Source: Allobosea sp. 12-68-7
GTDB lineage: Bacteria > Pseudomonadota > Alphaproteobacteria > Rhizobiales > Beijerinckiaceae
Length of the DNA stretch: 43,335 nt
Direction: 5' to 3'
Assembly: GCA_002279705.1 (NCBI GenBank)
Contig: NCCO01000022.1
Span: 1-43,335, forward strand
Below the pieces are notes generated by a model. That model saw nothing but the letters and a program-made list of their open reading frames with translations, ran no database searches and was not told the origin of the DNA. How positions within the stretch are numbered: position 1 is the stretch's first letter; each line of letters begins with the position of its first letter. Below are positions 23,936 to 33,121 of this stretch, in pieces. A program made the position numbers and the translations under genes.

Positions 23936-26299
23936 TTACTCGGCCGCCATTCGCGCGATGCTCTTCTGAGCCGCGCGCCAGACCGCCTGGGGCGTCGCCG
24001 GCATGGCGATGTCCTCGTGGCCGAGCGCGTCGGTGATGGCGTTGATGACCGCCGGCGGGGCGGCAATCGCGCCGGCCTCGCCGCAGCCCTTGATGCCAAG
24101 CGGGTTGGACGGGCAGGCCGTCACCGTCATGCCGACCTCGAAGGAGGGCAGATCGTCGGCGCGCGGCATGCAGTAGTCCATGAAGCTCGCCGTCACGAGC
24201 TGGCCGTCGCTGTTGTATTTCGCGCCTTCCAGCAGCGCCTGGCCGACGCCCTGGGCGATGCCGCCATGGACCTGGCCCTCGACGATCATCGGGTTGATGA
24301 CGTTGCCGAAATCATCCACAGCCGCCCAGCGCTCGATCTTGGTGACGCCCGTCTGCGGGTCGATCTCGACCTCGCAGATATGGACGCCCGCCGGGAAGGT
24401 GAAGTTGGTCGGGTCGTAGAACGCCCCCTCCTTCAGCCCGGGCTCGAGATCCTGCCCGTTGAACTTGTGGGCGATATAGGCCTGCAACGCGCAGGACCCG
24501 AAATCGAGCTTCCGATCCGTGCCCTTGACGCTGAAATGCCCGTCGGCGAAGTCGATATCGGCCTCGTCGGCCTCCAGCACATAGGCCGCGACCTTCTTGC
24601 CCTTGGCGATGACCTTGTCGACCGCCTTGAAGATCGCGGACATGCCGACCGCACCCGAGCGCGAGCCATAGGTCCCCATGCCCATCTGCACCTTGTCGGT
24701 GTCGCCATGGATGATCGAGACGTTCTCGATGGGGATGCCGAGCTTGCCGGAGACGAGCTGGGCGAAGGTCGTCTCATGGCCCTGGCCATGGCTGTGCGAG
24801 CCGGTCAGCACCTCGACGGTTCCCACGGGATTGACCCGCACCTCTGCCGATTCCCACAGGCCGACACCGGCGCCGAGCGACCCGACCGCCGCCGAGGGCG
24901 CGATGCCGCAGGCCTCGATATAGGAGGAGAAGCCGATGCCGCGCAGCTTGCCGTTGCGGGCGGATTCGCGCTTGCGCTTGCCGATGCCCTTGTAGTCGAT
25001 GATCTCGAGCGCCTTCTTCAGCGCCGCGCCGTAATTGCCGGCGTCATACATCATGATGACCGGCGTCTGGTGCGGGAACGTCTTGATGTAGTTCTGCATC
25101 CGGAACTTCGCCGGGTCCTTGCCGAGTTCACGGGCCGCGACCTCGACCAGCCGCTCGACCACGAAGGTCGCCTCCGGCCGCCCCGCGCCGCGATAGGCGT
25201 CGACGGGTGCGGTGTTGGTGTAGACCGCGTCGACCTCGGCATAGATCGCCGGGATGTCGTAGGAGCCCGACAGGAGCGGCGCGTAGAGATAGGTCGGCAC
25301 CGAGGAGGAGAAGGTCGAGAGATAGGCGCCGAGATTGGCCGTGGTCTTGACCCGCAGCGCCGTGATCTTCCCGTCGGCATCGGTGGCGAGTTCGGCATGG
25401 GTGACGTGGTCGCGGCCATGCGCATCCGACAGGAAGGCTTCGGTGCGGTCGGAGTTCCACTTCACCGGCCGACCGACCTTCTTCGCCACCCAGACGCAGA
25501 CCGTCTCCTCGGCATAGATGAAGATCTTCGAGCCGAAACCGCCGCCGACATCCGGCGCCACCACCCGCAGCTTGTTCTCCGGCGCGATGCCGATGAAGGC
25601 CGACAGCACGAGCCGCGCCACATGCGGGTTCTGGCTCGTCGTGTAGAGAGTGAAGATGCCCTCGCCGTCATCGTAGTCGCCGACCGCCGCGCGCGGCTCC
25701 ATCGGGTTCGGCACGAGCCGGTTGTTGACGATGTCGAGCCTGGTGACATGCTTGGCCGCACGGAAAGCGGCCTCCGTCTCGTCCTTGTTGCCGAGGTGCC
25801 AGTTGAACACCGTGTTGTCGGGCGCCTCGGCATGGACCACCGTCTTCGCGCCGGCCGCGCTGGCCGTGTCGACCACGGCCGGAAGCACCTCGTAATCGAC
25901 CAGGATCGCCTCCGAGGCGTCGCGCGCCTGGGCCAGCGTCTCGGCGACGATCACGCAGACATGGTCGCCGACATAGCGGACCTTGCCCTGGGCGAGCGCG
26001 GGATGCGCACCGGCGCGCATCGGCGAGCCGTCTTTGTTGTGGATCATCCAGCCGCAGATCAGGCCACCGACCTTATCGGCCGCGAGATCGTCCCCGGTGA
26101 AGATGCCGAGCACGCCGGGCATCGCGGCCGCCGCCTTCGCGTCGATCGACCTGATCATGGCATGGGCGTGCGGCGAGCGCAGGAAATAGGCATGGGCCTG
26201 GCCGGGCCGGTTGATGTCGTCGGTGTAGCGGCCCTGGCCGGTGATGAAGCGGTGGTCTTCCTTGCGCCGCACCGAGGCGCCGATTCCGGTAGCCGTCAT
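23936..26299 (-). CDS. Form II CO dehydrogenase-like large subunit (molybdenum hydroxylase)
   Basis: The 787-residue protein is a molybdenum hydroxylase large subunit of the xanthine oxidase family. Landmarks are [27 protein letters not shown] near the start, the molybdopterin-contact loops DVGGGFGSK and [11 protein letters not shown], and the catalytic Glu in [11 protein letters not shown]. The loop near residues 367-373 reads AYRGAGR. True (form I) CO dehydrogenase has AYxCSFR with a Cys that binds copper, so this is the form II type. Many form II enzymes do not use CO well, or have unknown substrates. The start is the ATG at 26299, with GAGGAGGG upstream. It follows coxS by 100 bases. Confidence 0.93.
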   Translation of the reverse strand: MTATGIGASVRRKEDHRFITGQGRYTDDINRPGQAHAYFLRSPHAHAMIRSIDAKAAAAMPGVLGIFTGDDLAADKVGGLICGWMIHNKDGSPMRAGAHPALAQGKVRYVGDHVCVIVAETLAQARDASEAILVDYEVLPAVVDTASAAGAKTVVHAEAPDNTVFNWHLGNKDETEAAFRAAKHVTRLDIVNNRLVPNPMEPRAAVGDYDDGEGIFTLYTTSQNPHVARLVLSAFIGIAPENKLRVVAPDVGGGFGSKIFIYAEETVCVWVAKKVGRPVKWNSDRTEAFLSDAHGRDHVTHAELATDADGKITALRVKTTANLGAYLSTFSSSVPTYLYAPLLSGSYDIPAIYAEVDAVYTNTAPVDAYRGAGRPEATFVVERLVEVAARELGKDPAKFRMQNYIKTFPHQTPVIMMYDAGNYGAALKKALEIIDYKGIGKRKRESARNGKLRGIGFSSYIEACGIAPSAAVGSLGAGVGLWESAEVRVNPVGTVEVLTGSHSHGQGHETTFAQLVSGKLGIPIENVSIIHGDTDKVQMGMGTYGSRSGAVGMSAIFKAVDKVIAKGKKVAAYVLEADEADIDFADGHFSVKGTDRKLDFGSCALQAYIAHKFNGQDLEPGLKEGAFYDPTNFTFPAGVHICEVEIDPQTGVTKIERWAAVDDFGNVINPMIVEGQVHGGIAQGVGQALLEGAKYNSDGQLVTASFMDYCMPRADDLPSFEVGMTVTACPSNPLGIKGCGEAGAIAAPPAVINAITDALGHEDIAMPATPQAVWRAAQKSIARMAAE

Positions 26300-26399
26300 G
26301 GTGTTGTCCCTCCTCAGCGCGCCTCTGACGGGCACGTCTCGATCTCAGATGAAGGCCCGCGCGGGATGGCGCGAGCCTCGCCCTCTCAGGCGTGATCCC

Positions 26400-26912
26400 T
26401 CACTCGGCGGCCTGGCGCGGCGGCTCCTTCTTGTCCATCGCCTGCCCGGCCATGGCCTCGGCACCGGCCGCGACGGCCTTGACGATGTTGTGGTAGCCCG
26501 TGCAGCGGCAGATGTTGCCGTCGAGATCCTCGCGGATCGTCTTCTCGTCGAGCTGGTGGCCGCGACGGTTCACGATGTCGACCGCGGACATGATCATGCC
26601 CGGCGTGCAGAAGCCGCATTGCAGGCCGTGATGCTCGCGAAAGGCCTCCTGCATCGGATGAAGCCCGCCCTCGTCGGCCAGCCCCTCGATGGTGGTGATG
26701 CTGGCGCCCTCGAGCGAGACGGCGAGCACCGTGCACGCCTTGGCCGCCTTGCCGTCGATATGGACGACACAGGCGCCACACTGGCTGGTGTCGCAGCCGA
26801 CATGGGTGCCGGTCAGCCGCAGGTTCTCGCGCAGGAACTGCACCAGCAGCGTGCGCGGATCGATCGTCCCGGTGACCGGTTTCCCGTTCACCGTCATGGA
26901 TACGCTCGCCAT
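26400..26912 (-). CDS. CO dehydrogenase-like small subunit (CoxS, two 2Fe-2S clusters)
   Basis: The 170-residue protein has both cluster-binding motifs. The plant-ferredoxin type is C40-x4-C45-x2-C48 with C60, and the alpha-helical type is C99-x2-C102 with C135-x-C137. All eight cysteines are present. It transfers electrons from the molybdenum centre to FAD. The C-terminus is charged ([12 protein letters not shown]), slightly longer than the usual ~160 residues. A very strong AAGGAGGAAG ribosome binding site precedes the ATG at 26912. It is the first gene of the coxS-L-M unit; a candidate promoter lies at 27028-27056. Confidence 0.95.
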   Translation of the reverse strand: MASVSMTVNGKPVTGTIDPRTLLVQFLRENLRLTGTHVGCDTSQCGACVVHIDGKAAKACTVLAVSLEGASITTIEGLADEGGLHPMQEAFREHHGLQCGFCTPGMIMSAVDIVNRRGHQLDEKTIREDLDGNICRCTGYHNIVKAVAAGAEAMAGQAMDKKEPPRQAAE

Positions 26913-27226
26913 CGTCTTCCTCCTTCGCCCGGGTCTGGCGCCCGGCTGCTGACAATCACCGGTGGCTGTACCGCGACCGCCGCCCGCGGCACAGCCGCAA
27001 GCTTCTCCTTGGAACAGCTGTAAACCGAGTGTGGACCCGCGTTTTTGCGCGGTCAAGCCGGCGCGCTTGGCGCAGGCGCCCGCGATTCGACGCGAATTCG
27101 CGCCATTTTGCCGGCTCACGCAACAGCGTCGGATCCGACCACACCACCGGGTGGCAGACGTTGCGGATTACACGTTTTTTAATGATGCGCGACTAGCATT
27201 CCGAGAAAACAAGAGGAAACGCGCCG
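26913..27226. other. 314-bp divergent intergenic region between coxS and the chemotaxis receptor
   Basis: No coding sequence is convincing here. It holds the coxS leader with a strong ribosome binding site (minus strand, about 26917-26926) and a candidate sigma-70 promoter on the minus strand (27028-27056). On the other side is the leader of the chemotaxis gene, with a T6 run at 27175-27180 and a GAGGA ribosome binding site at about 27213-27217. Two small inverted repeats in GC-rich sequence are within chance expectation. Confidence 0.6.
27028..27056 (-). promoter_or_regulatory. Candidate sigma-70 promoter for coxS-coxL-coxM
   Basis: On the minus strand TTGACC (27051-27056) is followed after 17 bases by CACACT (27028-27033). 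The -35 matches the alphaproteobacterial consensus well and the -10 is weak (three of six). The predicted start would give a leader of about 110 bases before the coxS ATG. A weak -10 would fit an activated promoter, but no regulator site is recognised. Confidence 0.35.
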
Positions 27227-28585
27227 GTGCCGACAGCGTCCACGCTCTCCACGGCCGGACAGATTCACAGCCGCCTGCGCGCCATCGGCTACGGCAAGCC
27301 CGAGCGGGCGCGCCTCCAGCGCTATGCGGCGGCCGCGGCCAAGCTGGCGGGCCCGATCGTCGAGCAGGATTTCGACCGTGCTCTGCTCATTCGCCCGGAG
27401 GTGGTGAAGACGCTCGGACCCGTCGATGCGCAACTGCGCGAGAGGGAAAAGCGCCATCTGCGGCTGCTCTTCGAGGGACGTTTCGACGAGGCCTATGTCG
27501 CCTCGGCGGAGGCGCTCTGCCGCCTCGAAATCGCGGCCGGGATCGGCCCCAAGCCGCGGGTCTCGGTCGGCATGGCGCTGCTTCAGCAGCTCGGGCGGAT
27601 GCAGGGATACCGCCAGCTGTTGCGGCCCCGGCTGTTCGCGCAGGACCTGTTTGTGATCGAGCGCGTGCTCGTTTTCGACATCACCACCGCCATCACCATC
27701 GGCGACGAGATCCGGGCCGGCGAGGCCAGCCTCCGGGCCGTGGCTGTCGACGAGGCCACCGAGACGCTGCGGCACCGCATGGGCGGGCTCGAGGCCACCA
27801 TCGGCGGCGCCATCGACCAGTTCGTCGCAACCGCCGGCGAGACCGCCCGCGCGACCGGCTTCATCAAGGTTGTGCTGGGCGACGTCGCCGGTGCCTCGAT
27901 CCTCGTGCGCGAGAAAGCGCTGCAGACGGCCGCCGCGACCGAGGAAATGTCCGCCAACATCGCCGAGATCGGCAAGCGCGCCCATACCAGCCTGGTCGTC
28001 GCCCACCGCGCCGTCTCGGATGCCGGGCAGATGAACCAGGCGGTGGCCCGGCTGCAGGAGGTGACCGCGAGCATCGGCACCGTGGTCGGCCTGATCGCCG
28101 ATATCGCGGCGCAGACGAACCTGCTCGCCCTCAACGCGACCATCGAGGCGGCACGCGCCGGGGAAGCCGGCCGCGGCTTCGCCGTCGTCGCTTCCGAGGT
28201 GAAGTCGCTGGCGACGCAGACGGCCAACGCCACCGGCGACATCGCCAGCCAGATCGCGGAACTGGCCACGAGCGCCGAGGCCTGCAGCGCTCACGCCCTC
28301 TCGATCGCCGGGACCATCGGCGAGATCAGGCTGGATTCCCAGGCGATTTCCGAGGCGGTCTCGCAGCAGAGTGCGGTGACCGCGGCGATCGCGCAGGACG
28401 CCGCCGCCGTGGCGCAGAGCTCCGACAGGGCGATCGAGCGGGCCCACGCCGTCAGCCGGAGCCTCGACGAGACAGCCCGCGCGCTGGAACGGGCCAATGC
28501 GGCGGCGGCGGACATCGCGATGCAGGTCGGCGCGGCGGAGGCCACCGTCGGCGCCGCGCTCGTCTCGCTGCGCAAGGTGTCGTGA
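27227..28585 (+). CDS. Soluble globin-coupled methyl-accepting chemotaxis receptor lacking the proximal His
   Basis: The 452-residue protein has no membrane helix. Residues 1 to about 165 align with the globin domain of HemAT-type sensors: [21 protein letters not shown] corresponds to the E-F region, and [11 protein letters not shown] to the proximal helix region H-x-R-I-G-L-x-P-K-W-Y. At the proximal heme-ligand position it has Glu101 instead of His, and the following W-Y is P-R. Heme binding in the usual way is therefore unlikely. Residues about 230-450 form the MCP signalling hairpin, with [30 protein letters not shown]. No C-terminal CheR pentapeptide is seen. The start is the GTG at 27227 after AAGAGGAAA. 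It is divergent from coxS and convergent with coxG. Confidence 0.88.
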   Translation: MPTASTLSTAGQIHSRLRAIGYGKPERARLQRYAAAAAKLAGPIVEQDFDRALLIRPEVVKTLGPVDAQLREREKRHLRLLFEGRFDEAYVASAEALCRLEIAAGIGPKPRVSVGMALLQQLGRMQGYRQLLRPRLFAQDLFVIERVLVFDITTAITIGDEIRAGEASLRAVAVDEATETLRHRMGGLEATIGGAIDQFVATAGETARATGFIKVVLGDVAGASILVREKALQTAAATEEMSANIAEIGKRAHTSLVVAHRAVSDAGQMNQAVARLQEVTASIGTVVGLIADIAAQTNLLALNATIEAARAGEAGRGFAVVASEVKSLATQTANATGDIASQIAELATSAEACSAHALSIAGTIGEIRLDSQAISEAVSQQSAVTAAIAQDAAAVAQSSDRAIERAHAVSRSLDETARALERANAAAADIAMQVGAAEATVGAALVSLRKVS

Positions 28586-28593
28586 GCGCAGGC

Positions 28594-28611
28594 CGCCCGC
28601 GCCGGCGGGCG
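28594..28611. terminator. Short GC hairpin between convergent chemotaxis and coxG genes
   Basis: Arms CGCCCGC (28594-28600) and GCGGGCG (28605-28611) surround GCCG in the 27-base gap between two convergent stop codons. It could end transcription from both sides, but there is no T-run, so this is a weak call. Confidence 0.35.
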
Positions 28612-28612
28612 C

Positions 28613-29065
28613 TCAGCCCTCGCTGACCGCCTTGGCGAAATTGGCGAAGAACTCGTCGGCGAGCTTCTTCGAGACCGAATCGATCAGCCGCGAACCGAGC
28701 TGCATCAGCTTGCCGCCGACCTGCGCCTCGACATCGTAGCGCAGCACGGTCTGGCCGTCATCGGCGTCGCTCAGCGCGACCTTGGCCCCGCCCTTGGCGA
28801 AGCCGGCGATGCCGCCCTCGCCCTCGCCCTGGATGCGGTAGCCGTTGGGCGGATCGAGATCGACGAGCTCGACCTTGCCCTTGAAGCTCGCCTTTACCGG
28901 CCCGAGCTTGACCTTCACCACCGCCGAGAAATGCGTGTCGTCGTCCTTGTTGAGCTGCTCGCAGCCCGGAATGCAGGCCTTCAGCACCTCGGGATCGTTG
29001 AGCTTGGCCCAGACCACATCCTTGCTGGCGGGCAGCGTCACCTCGCCATTCATCGTCATCGCCAT
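28613..29065 (-). CDS. CoxG-like SRPBCC protein
   Basis: The 150-residue protein begins with MNGEVTLPASKDVVWAKLNDPEVLKACIPGCEQL, the diagnostic N-terminus of CO dehydrogenase subunit G (CoxG, PF06240). It ends with GGKLMQLGSRLIDSVSKKLADEFFANF. The fold is a START/SRPBCC lipid-type pocket. In Oligotropha, CoxG anchors CO dehydrogenase to the inner membrane; a recent mycobacterial study reports that CoxG delivers menaquinone to the enzyme. The ATG at 29065 has GGGAGGAC upstream; an in-frame ATG two codons in is also possible. It lies apart from coxS-L-M, with the chemotaxis gene between. Confidence 0.92.
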   Translation of the reverse strand: MAMTMNGEVTLPASKDVVWAKLNDPEVLKACIPGCEQLNKDDDTHFSAVVKVKLGPVKASFKGKVELVDLDPPNGYRIQGEGEGGIAGFAKGGAKVALSDADDGQTVLRYDVEAQVGGKLMQLGSRLIDSVSKKLADEFFANFAKAVSEG

Positions 29066-29250
29066 GGCGGTCCTCCCTCAGATCCGTGTCGCGCGCATCC
29101 GGCGCCTGTTGCAGCCGGCATCGCCTCGGGTCTATCCAAGACGAGTGCGCCTATCCATGAGCGGAAAGCGCCGACCGGCACAAGGGCGGCCGACACAAGG
29201 GGATGACGCGTGACGACCGGATCCGCCCGCCGCATGGCGCCCGCATCACC

Positions 29251-30627
29251 ATGACCGGCAGCCCCGCGGGCCTCTTCGGCGAACTCTTCGTCGACAGCGA
29301 GATGGCGGCGCTCTTCGACGATCGCGCGACGCTGCAGGGCATGCTGGATTTCGAGGCGGCGCTGGCTCGGGCGGAAGCGGAGGTGGGTGTCATCCCGCAG
29401 CAGGCCGCCGCCGTCATCGCAGCGCAATGCGATGCCGCGCTCTACGACATCGCCGCCATCGGCAAGGCGGCCACGCTGGCCGGCAACCCGGCGATTCCCC
29501 TGGTCAAGGCGCTGACCGCCCGCGTCGCGGCCGTCGACGCCGAGTCCGCCAAATGGGTGCATTTCGGCGCCACCAGCCAGGATGTGATCGATTCCGGCGC
29601 GGCGCAGCAACAGCGTGCCGTCGGCGACGTGCTGCTCGAGCGTGCCTCGCGTCTCGCCCACGCGCTCGCGGCCCTGGCCAAGGCCCACCGCCATACGCCG
29701 ATGATCGGCCGCACCTTCCTGCAGCAGGCCGTGCCGATTCCCTTCGGGCTCAAGGCAGCGCAATGGCTCGACACCGTCGTCGCATGGCATGACGACTTCA
29801 TGTTGTTTGGGCAATCCTCCCATCAGCTCGGTGGCGCCGCCGGCACGCTCGCGTCACTGGGCGACCGGGCTCCTGCCGTTCAAGAGGCCTTCTCACGGAT
29901 CATGCCCTCGATCGGGGCGGTGATGACGCCGTCGCATACGGCACGTGCGCGACAGGCGCGGATCGCGGCCGAGCTCGGCATCCTCACCGGCCATCTCGGC
30001 AAGATCGCGCTGGATGTCGCGCTGATGGCACAGACCGAGATCGCCGAACTGGCCGAGCCGGAGGCACCGGGCAAGGGCGGCTCCTCGGCGATGCCGCACA
30101 AGCGCAATCCGGTCCTCTGCACGCTGATCCTCGCCGCCGCCAAGCGCACGCCGGGCCTCGTCGCGACCATGCTCGCCGCCATGCCGCAGGAGCATGAACG
30201 CGGCCTCGGCGGCTGGCACGCCGAATGGCCGTCGATGCGGGACCTCCATCTCACCGCCGGCTCTGCGCTGAGCCAGACGGTCGCGCTGATCGAGGGGCTG
30301 CAGGTCTTCCCCGACGCCATGCGCCGCAATCTCGATCTCACCAACGGGCTCGTCATGGCCGAGCGCGTCTCGCTGGCGCTGGCCGACAGCCTCGGGCGCG
30401 GTACGGCGCACCATCTGCTCGAAGAGGCCAGCCGCGCCTGCATTGCCTCGGGCCGGCATCTTCGCGACCTGCTGGCCGAGGACGCGAACGTCAGCGCGCG
30501 GCTCTCCCCCGCCGACCTCGACGCGCTCTTCGATCCCGCGACCTATCGCGGCGCGAGCGACGCGATCATCGACCGCATCCTCGCCGCCTATGAGGCCGAA
30601 AGAGAGTTCATGAGCCCCCATGCTTGA
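29251..30627 (+). CDS. pcaB: 3-carboxy-cis,cis-muconate cycloisomerase
   Basis: The 458-residue protein belongs to the fumarase/aspartase superfamily. It has the three conserved regions: HFGATSQDVIDSG near residue 100, the central helix bundle, and the signature GGSSAMPHKRNP with catalytic Ser near residue 285. The GATSQDVIDS form is typical of PcaB, which lactonises 3-carboxymuconate in the protocatechuate branch of the beta-ketoadipate pathway. I chose the ATG at 29251, where family similarity begins; an ATG at 29203 is open in frame but adds an arginine-rich leader. Its end overlaps the aconitase X large gene by eight bases. It is divergent from coxG. Confidence 0.87.
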   Translation: MTGSPAGLFGELFVDSEMAALFDDRATLQGMLDFEAALARAEAEVGVIPQQAAAVIAAQCDAALYDIAAIGKAATLAGNPAIPLVKALTARVAAVDAESAKWVHFGATSQDVIDSGAAQQQRAVGDVLLERASRLAHALAALAKAHRHTPMIGRTFLQQAVPIPFGLKAAQWLDTVVAWHDDFMLFGQSSHQLGGAAGTLASLGDRAPAVQEAFSRIMPSIGAVMTPSHTARARQARIAAELGILTGHLGKIALDVALMAQTEIAELAEPEAPGKGGSSAMPHKRNPVLCTLILAAAKRTPGLVATMLAAMPQEHERGLGGWHAEWPSMRDLHLTAGSALSQTVALIEGLQVFPDAMRRNLDLTNGLVMAERVSLALADSLGRGTAHHLLEEASRACIASGRHLRDLLAEDANVSARLSPADLDALFDPATYRGASDAIIDRILAAYEAEREFMSPHA

Positions 30628-31873
30628 GCTGACCCCACAGCAACGCGCCGTCGCAAACGGTACGGACGGCGCCGCCATGGCGCTGCGCATCGTCGCGGAG
30701 GCCGCCCGGCTGATGGGCGCAGCCCGGCTCATCCCCGTGGCGTCGGCCCATATCGACGGCGCGCTCTACCATGGCGATTCCGGCACGCTCTTCGCCGAGC
30801 GGCTGGTCGAGGGCGGCGCCCGCGTCGCAATCCGCGCGACGCTCAACGTCGGCGCGCTGGCGCCGGCCGGCTGCGCCGCGATCCGGCTGCCGCCGCATGA
30901 GCGCGACATGGCCGCCCGCATGATGCGCGCCTATGAGGCGATGGGCTGCGAGCCGTCCTGGACTTGCGCGCCCTATCAGGCCGGCCACCGCCCGGCCAAG
31001 GGCACGGACGTCGCCTGGGGCGAATCCAATGCGGTGGTCTTCTGCAACTCCGTGCTCGGCGCGCGCACCAACCGCTATGGCGATTTCCTCGACATCGCCT
31101 GCGCGATCGCCGGTGTCGCCCCCGATTACGGGCTCCACCGCCCGGAGAACCGCATCGCGACGCTGCTGATCGACGCCAGCGGCCTGAGCCGGAGCTTACG
31201 CGCCTCGGACGTGTTCTACCCGGTGCTCGGCACCCTGCTCGGCCGCACCGCCGGCACCGCGGTGGCGGTCATCGACGGCCTGCAGGGCTGCACCACGGAA
31301 GACCGGCTCAAGGCGCTCGGCGCGGCCTCCGCCTCGGCCGGCGGGGTCGGCCTGTTCCATGTCGCGGGCGTCACGCCCGAGGCGCCGGACGCCGCGACCG
31401 CGCTGGGCGGACAGCCGCCGCGCGAGACGCTGATCCTGACGCCGGCAATCGTGCAGCAGGCGCTGGCGGGCCTCTCGACGGCCGGCGAGACCGAGCGCAT
31501 CGACGCGGTGGCGGTCGGTTCGCCGCATCTGTCGCTGCCGGAGATCGACGAGATCGAGCACAGGCTCGCCGGCCGCCGGCTCGCCGCGCCGCTCTACGCC
31601 AACACCGGCCGCCATGTGCTGAAGCCGCTGGAGGCGCAGGGCCGCCGCGCCGCGCTGGAGCAGGCCGGCGTGGTCTTCGTCGTCGACACCTGCGTCGTCG
31701 TCACGCCGATCCTGCCCGAGATCGTCGGCGCCGTGCTGATGACCAACTCCGGCAAATTCGCCCATTACGCGCCGGGCACCACCGGCTACGCGGTCACCTA
31801 TGGTTCGCTTGGCGAATGCGTCGAGAGCGCAGTGGCCGGCCGCCTCGTCAGGGAGGAACGGGCATGGGCCTGA
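30620..31873 (+). CDS. Aconitase X catalytic (large) subunit
   Basis: The 417-residue protein matches the aconitase X catalytic domain (DUF521, PF04412). Landmarks are SAHIDGALYHGDSGTLFAERL, TLNVGALAP, YEAMGCEPSWTCAPYQAGH, VVFCNSVLGARTNRYGDF, and the C-terminal VVDTCVVVTPI and MTNSGKFAHYAPG. Cys residues in WTC, FCNS and DTC are those that hold iron or an Fe-S centre in this family. Bacterial two-subunit aconitase X enzymes characterised so far act as cis-3-hydroxy-L-proline dehydratases; archaeal ones are phosphomevalonate dehydratases. Here the gene overlaps pcaB by eight bases and the small subunit gene by ten, so it is translationally tied to pca genes. Its true substrate is open. Confidence 0.88.
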   Translation: MLELTPQQRAVANGTDGAAMALRIVAEAARLMGAARLIPVASAHIDGALYHGDSGTLFAERLVEGGARVAIRATLNVGALAPAGCAAIRLPPHERDMAARMMRAYEAMGCEPSWTCAPYQAGHRPAKGTDVAWGESNAVVFCNSVLGARTNRYGDFLDIACAIAGVAPDYGLHRPENRIATLLIDASGLSRSLRASDVFYPVLGTLLGRTAGTAVAVIDGLQGCTTEDRLKALGAASASAGGVGLFHVAGVTPEAPDAATALGGQPPRETLILTPAIVQQALAGLSTAGETERIDAVAVGSPHLSLPEIDEIEHRLAGRRLAAPLYANTGRHVLKPLEAQGRRAALEQAGVVFVVDTCVVVTPILPEIVGAVLMTNSGKFAHYAPGTTGYAVTYGSLGECVESAVAGRLVREERAWA

Positions 31874-32274
31874 CCACGCAGATTCTGCTGCCGGGCCCGG
31901 CCGCCACCGGCCCCTGCCTCGCCTTGACCGCCCCGATCAGCTTCTGGGGCGGCGTCGATCCGCGCTCGGGCAGGATCATCGACCAGCGCCATCCCCAGTG
32001 CGGGCTCAGCGTTGCGGGCATGGTGCTGGCCCTGCCGGGCACGATCGGCTCGTCTTCGGCTTCGGCCGTACTGCTCGAACTGGTCCATGCCGGCAAGGCG
32101 CCCGCCGCGATCCTGATGGACGCGCCCGACGCCATCCTGCTGCTCGGGCTCGTGGTGGCGCGCGAGATGGGCTGGCCGACGCCGCCGGCCCTGCGCCTGG
32201 CCGCAGCCGACCAGGCGCCGCTGGCGGGCCGCAGCGTCACCATCGCCGCCGACGGCACCATCACGGTTCAATAG
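31864..32274 (+). CDS. Aconitase X swivel-domain (small) subunit
   Basis: The 136-residue protein matches DUF126 (PF01989), the swivel domain that completes the active site of aconitase X. FWGGVDPRSGRIIDQRHPQ is the N-terminal signature. LPGTIGSSSASAVLLEL holds the catalytic-type serine cluster, and APDAILLLGLVVAREMGWP follows. Together with the large subunit it forms the type II (two-gene) enzyme. It overlaps the large-subunit gene by ten bases and is 31 bases before pcaD, so it shares the operon. Confidence 0.88.
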   Translation: MGLTTQILLPGPAATGPCLALTAPISFWGGVDPRSGRIIDQRHPQCGLSVAGMVLALPGTIGSSSASAVLLELVHAGKAPAAILMDAPDAILLLGLVVAREMGWPTPPALRLAAADQAPLAGRSVTIAADGTITVQ

Positions 32275-32305
32275 CCCCGCTCACGAGACCAGGAACGACA
32301 CGCCG

Positions 32306-33046
32306 ATGCCGATCGAAACCCTTGCGGGCGAACCCTTCAACATCCGCTTCGACGGGCCGGCCGACGCGCCCGTGCTGATGCTGTCGAACTCGCTCGGTAC
32401 CAATCTCTCGATGTGGGACCCGCAGATTCCCGAGTGGTCCAAGCACTTCCGCGTTCTGCGCTATGATTCGCGCGGGCACGGCCAGTCTGTCGCCACCGAC
32501 ACGTCCTTCGGGATCGACCGGCTCGGCCGCGACGCGCTCGCGATCCTCGACCATTTCGGCATCGCTCAGGCGCATTGGTGCGGCGTCTCCAAGGGCGGCA
32601 TGGTCGGGCAATGGCTCGCGACGAATGCCCGCGAGCGCATGGGCCGGCTCGTGCTGGCCAACACCGCCGCCCATATGGGTCCGCCCTCGCTCTGGGACGA
32701 CAGGATCGCGACCGCGCGCAGCCAGGGCATGGACGCCCTGGTCCAGGGCGTGCTCGCACGCTGGTTCAGCCCGCGCTTCCGCGAGGCCGAGCCGGCGACC
32801 GTGGCGCGGGTCGGCACGATGCTGACCACGACGCCGGCGATCGGCTACGCCACCTGCTGCGCCGCAATCCGCGACATGGACCAGCGCGAGTCGATCCGCG
32901 GCGTGACCAACCCCGTCCTCGTCGTCATCGGCACGGTCGACCCGGCGACGCCGCCGGCCGCCGGCCGGCTGATCGCAGAGGCCATCCCCGGCGCCCGCAC
33001 GGTCGAGCTCGACGCCGCCCATCTCTCCAATCTCGAGCAGCCCTAA
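32306..33046 (+). CDS. pcaD: 3-oxoadipate enol-lactonase, truncated by an early stop
   Basis: The 246-residue alpha/beta hydrolase hydrolyses 3-oxoadipate enol-lactone to 3-oxoadipate. Start region VLMLSNSLGTNLSMWDPQ holds the oxyanion loop; YDSRGHGQS, the nucleophile elbow GVSKGGMVGQWLA, Asp in GTVDPATPP and His in DAAHLSNLEQ complete the triad, so all catalytic residues precede the stop. The stop TAA at 33044-33046 follows NLEQP. In the same frame the next 12 codons read AFTKAVQDFLTG and then TGA (33083-33085). That is the usual C-terminal helix of PcaD, so the TAA looks like a nonsense change in an ancestral sense codon. Loss of the last helix may or may not destroy stability. Confidence 0.88.
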   Translation: MPIETLAGEPFNIRFDGPADAPVLMLSNSLGTNLSMWDPQIPEWSKHFRVLRYDSRGHGQSVATDTSFGIDRLGRDALAILDHFGIAQAHWCGVSKGGMVGQWLATNARERMGRLVLANTAAHMGPPSLWDDRIATARSQGMDALVQGVLARWFSPRFREAEPATVARVGTMLTTTPAIGYATCCAAIRDMDQRESIRGVTNPVLVVIGTVDPATPPAAGRLIAEAIPGARTVELDAAHLSNLEQP

Positions 33047-33121
33047 GCGTTCACCAAGGCCGTGCAGGACTTCCTGACGGGCTGACACCCTTTCGACAGC
33101 GCTGCCTGAAGGAGCCCCCCA

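Noticed and set aside
24017..26395. A 792-codon plus-strand open frame opposite the CoxL gene
   Set aside because: It is antisense to a clear molybdenum hydroxylase. The translation is arginine/aspartate/glycine-rich with no family motif. High GC makes long antisense frames common.
27161..27199. Promoter for the chemotaxis receptor (TTGCGG or the TAGCAT region)
   Set aside because: No -35/-10 pair with acceptable spacing and match was found.
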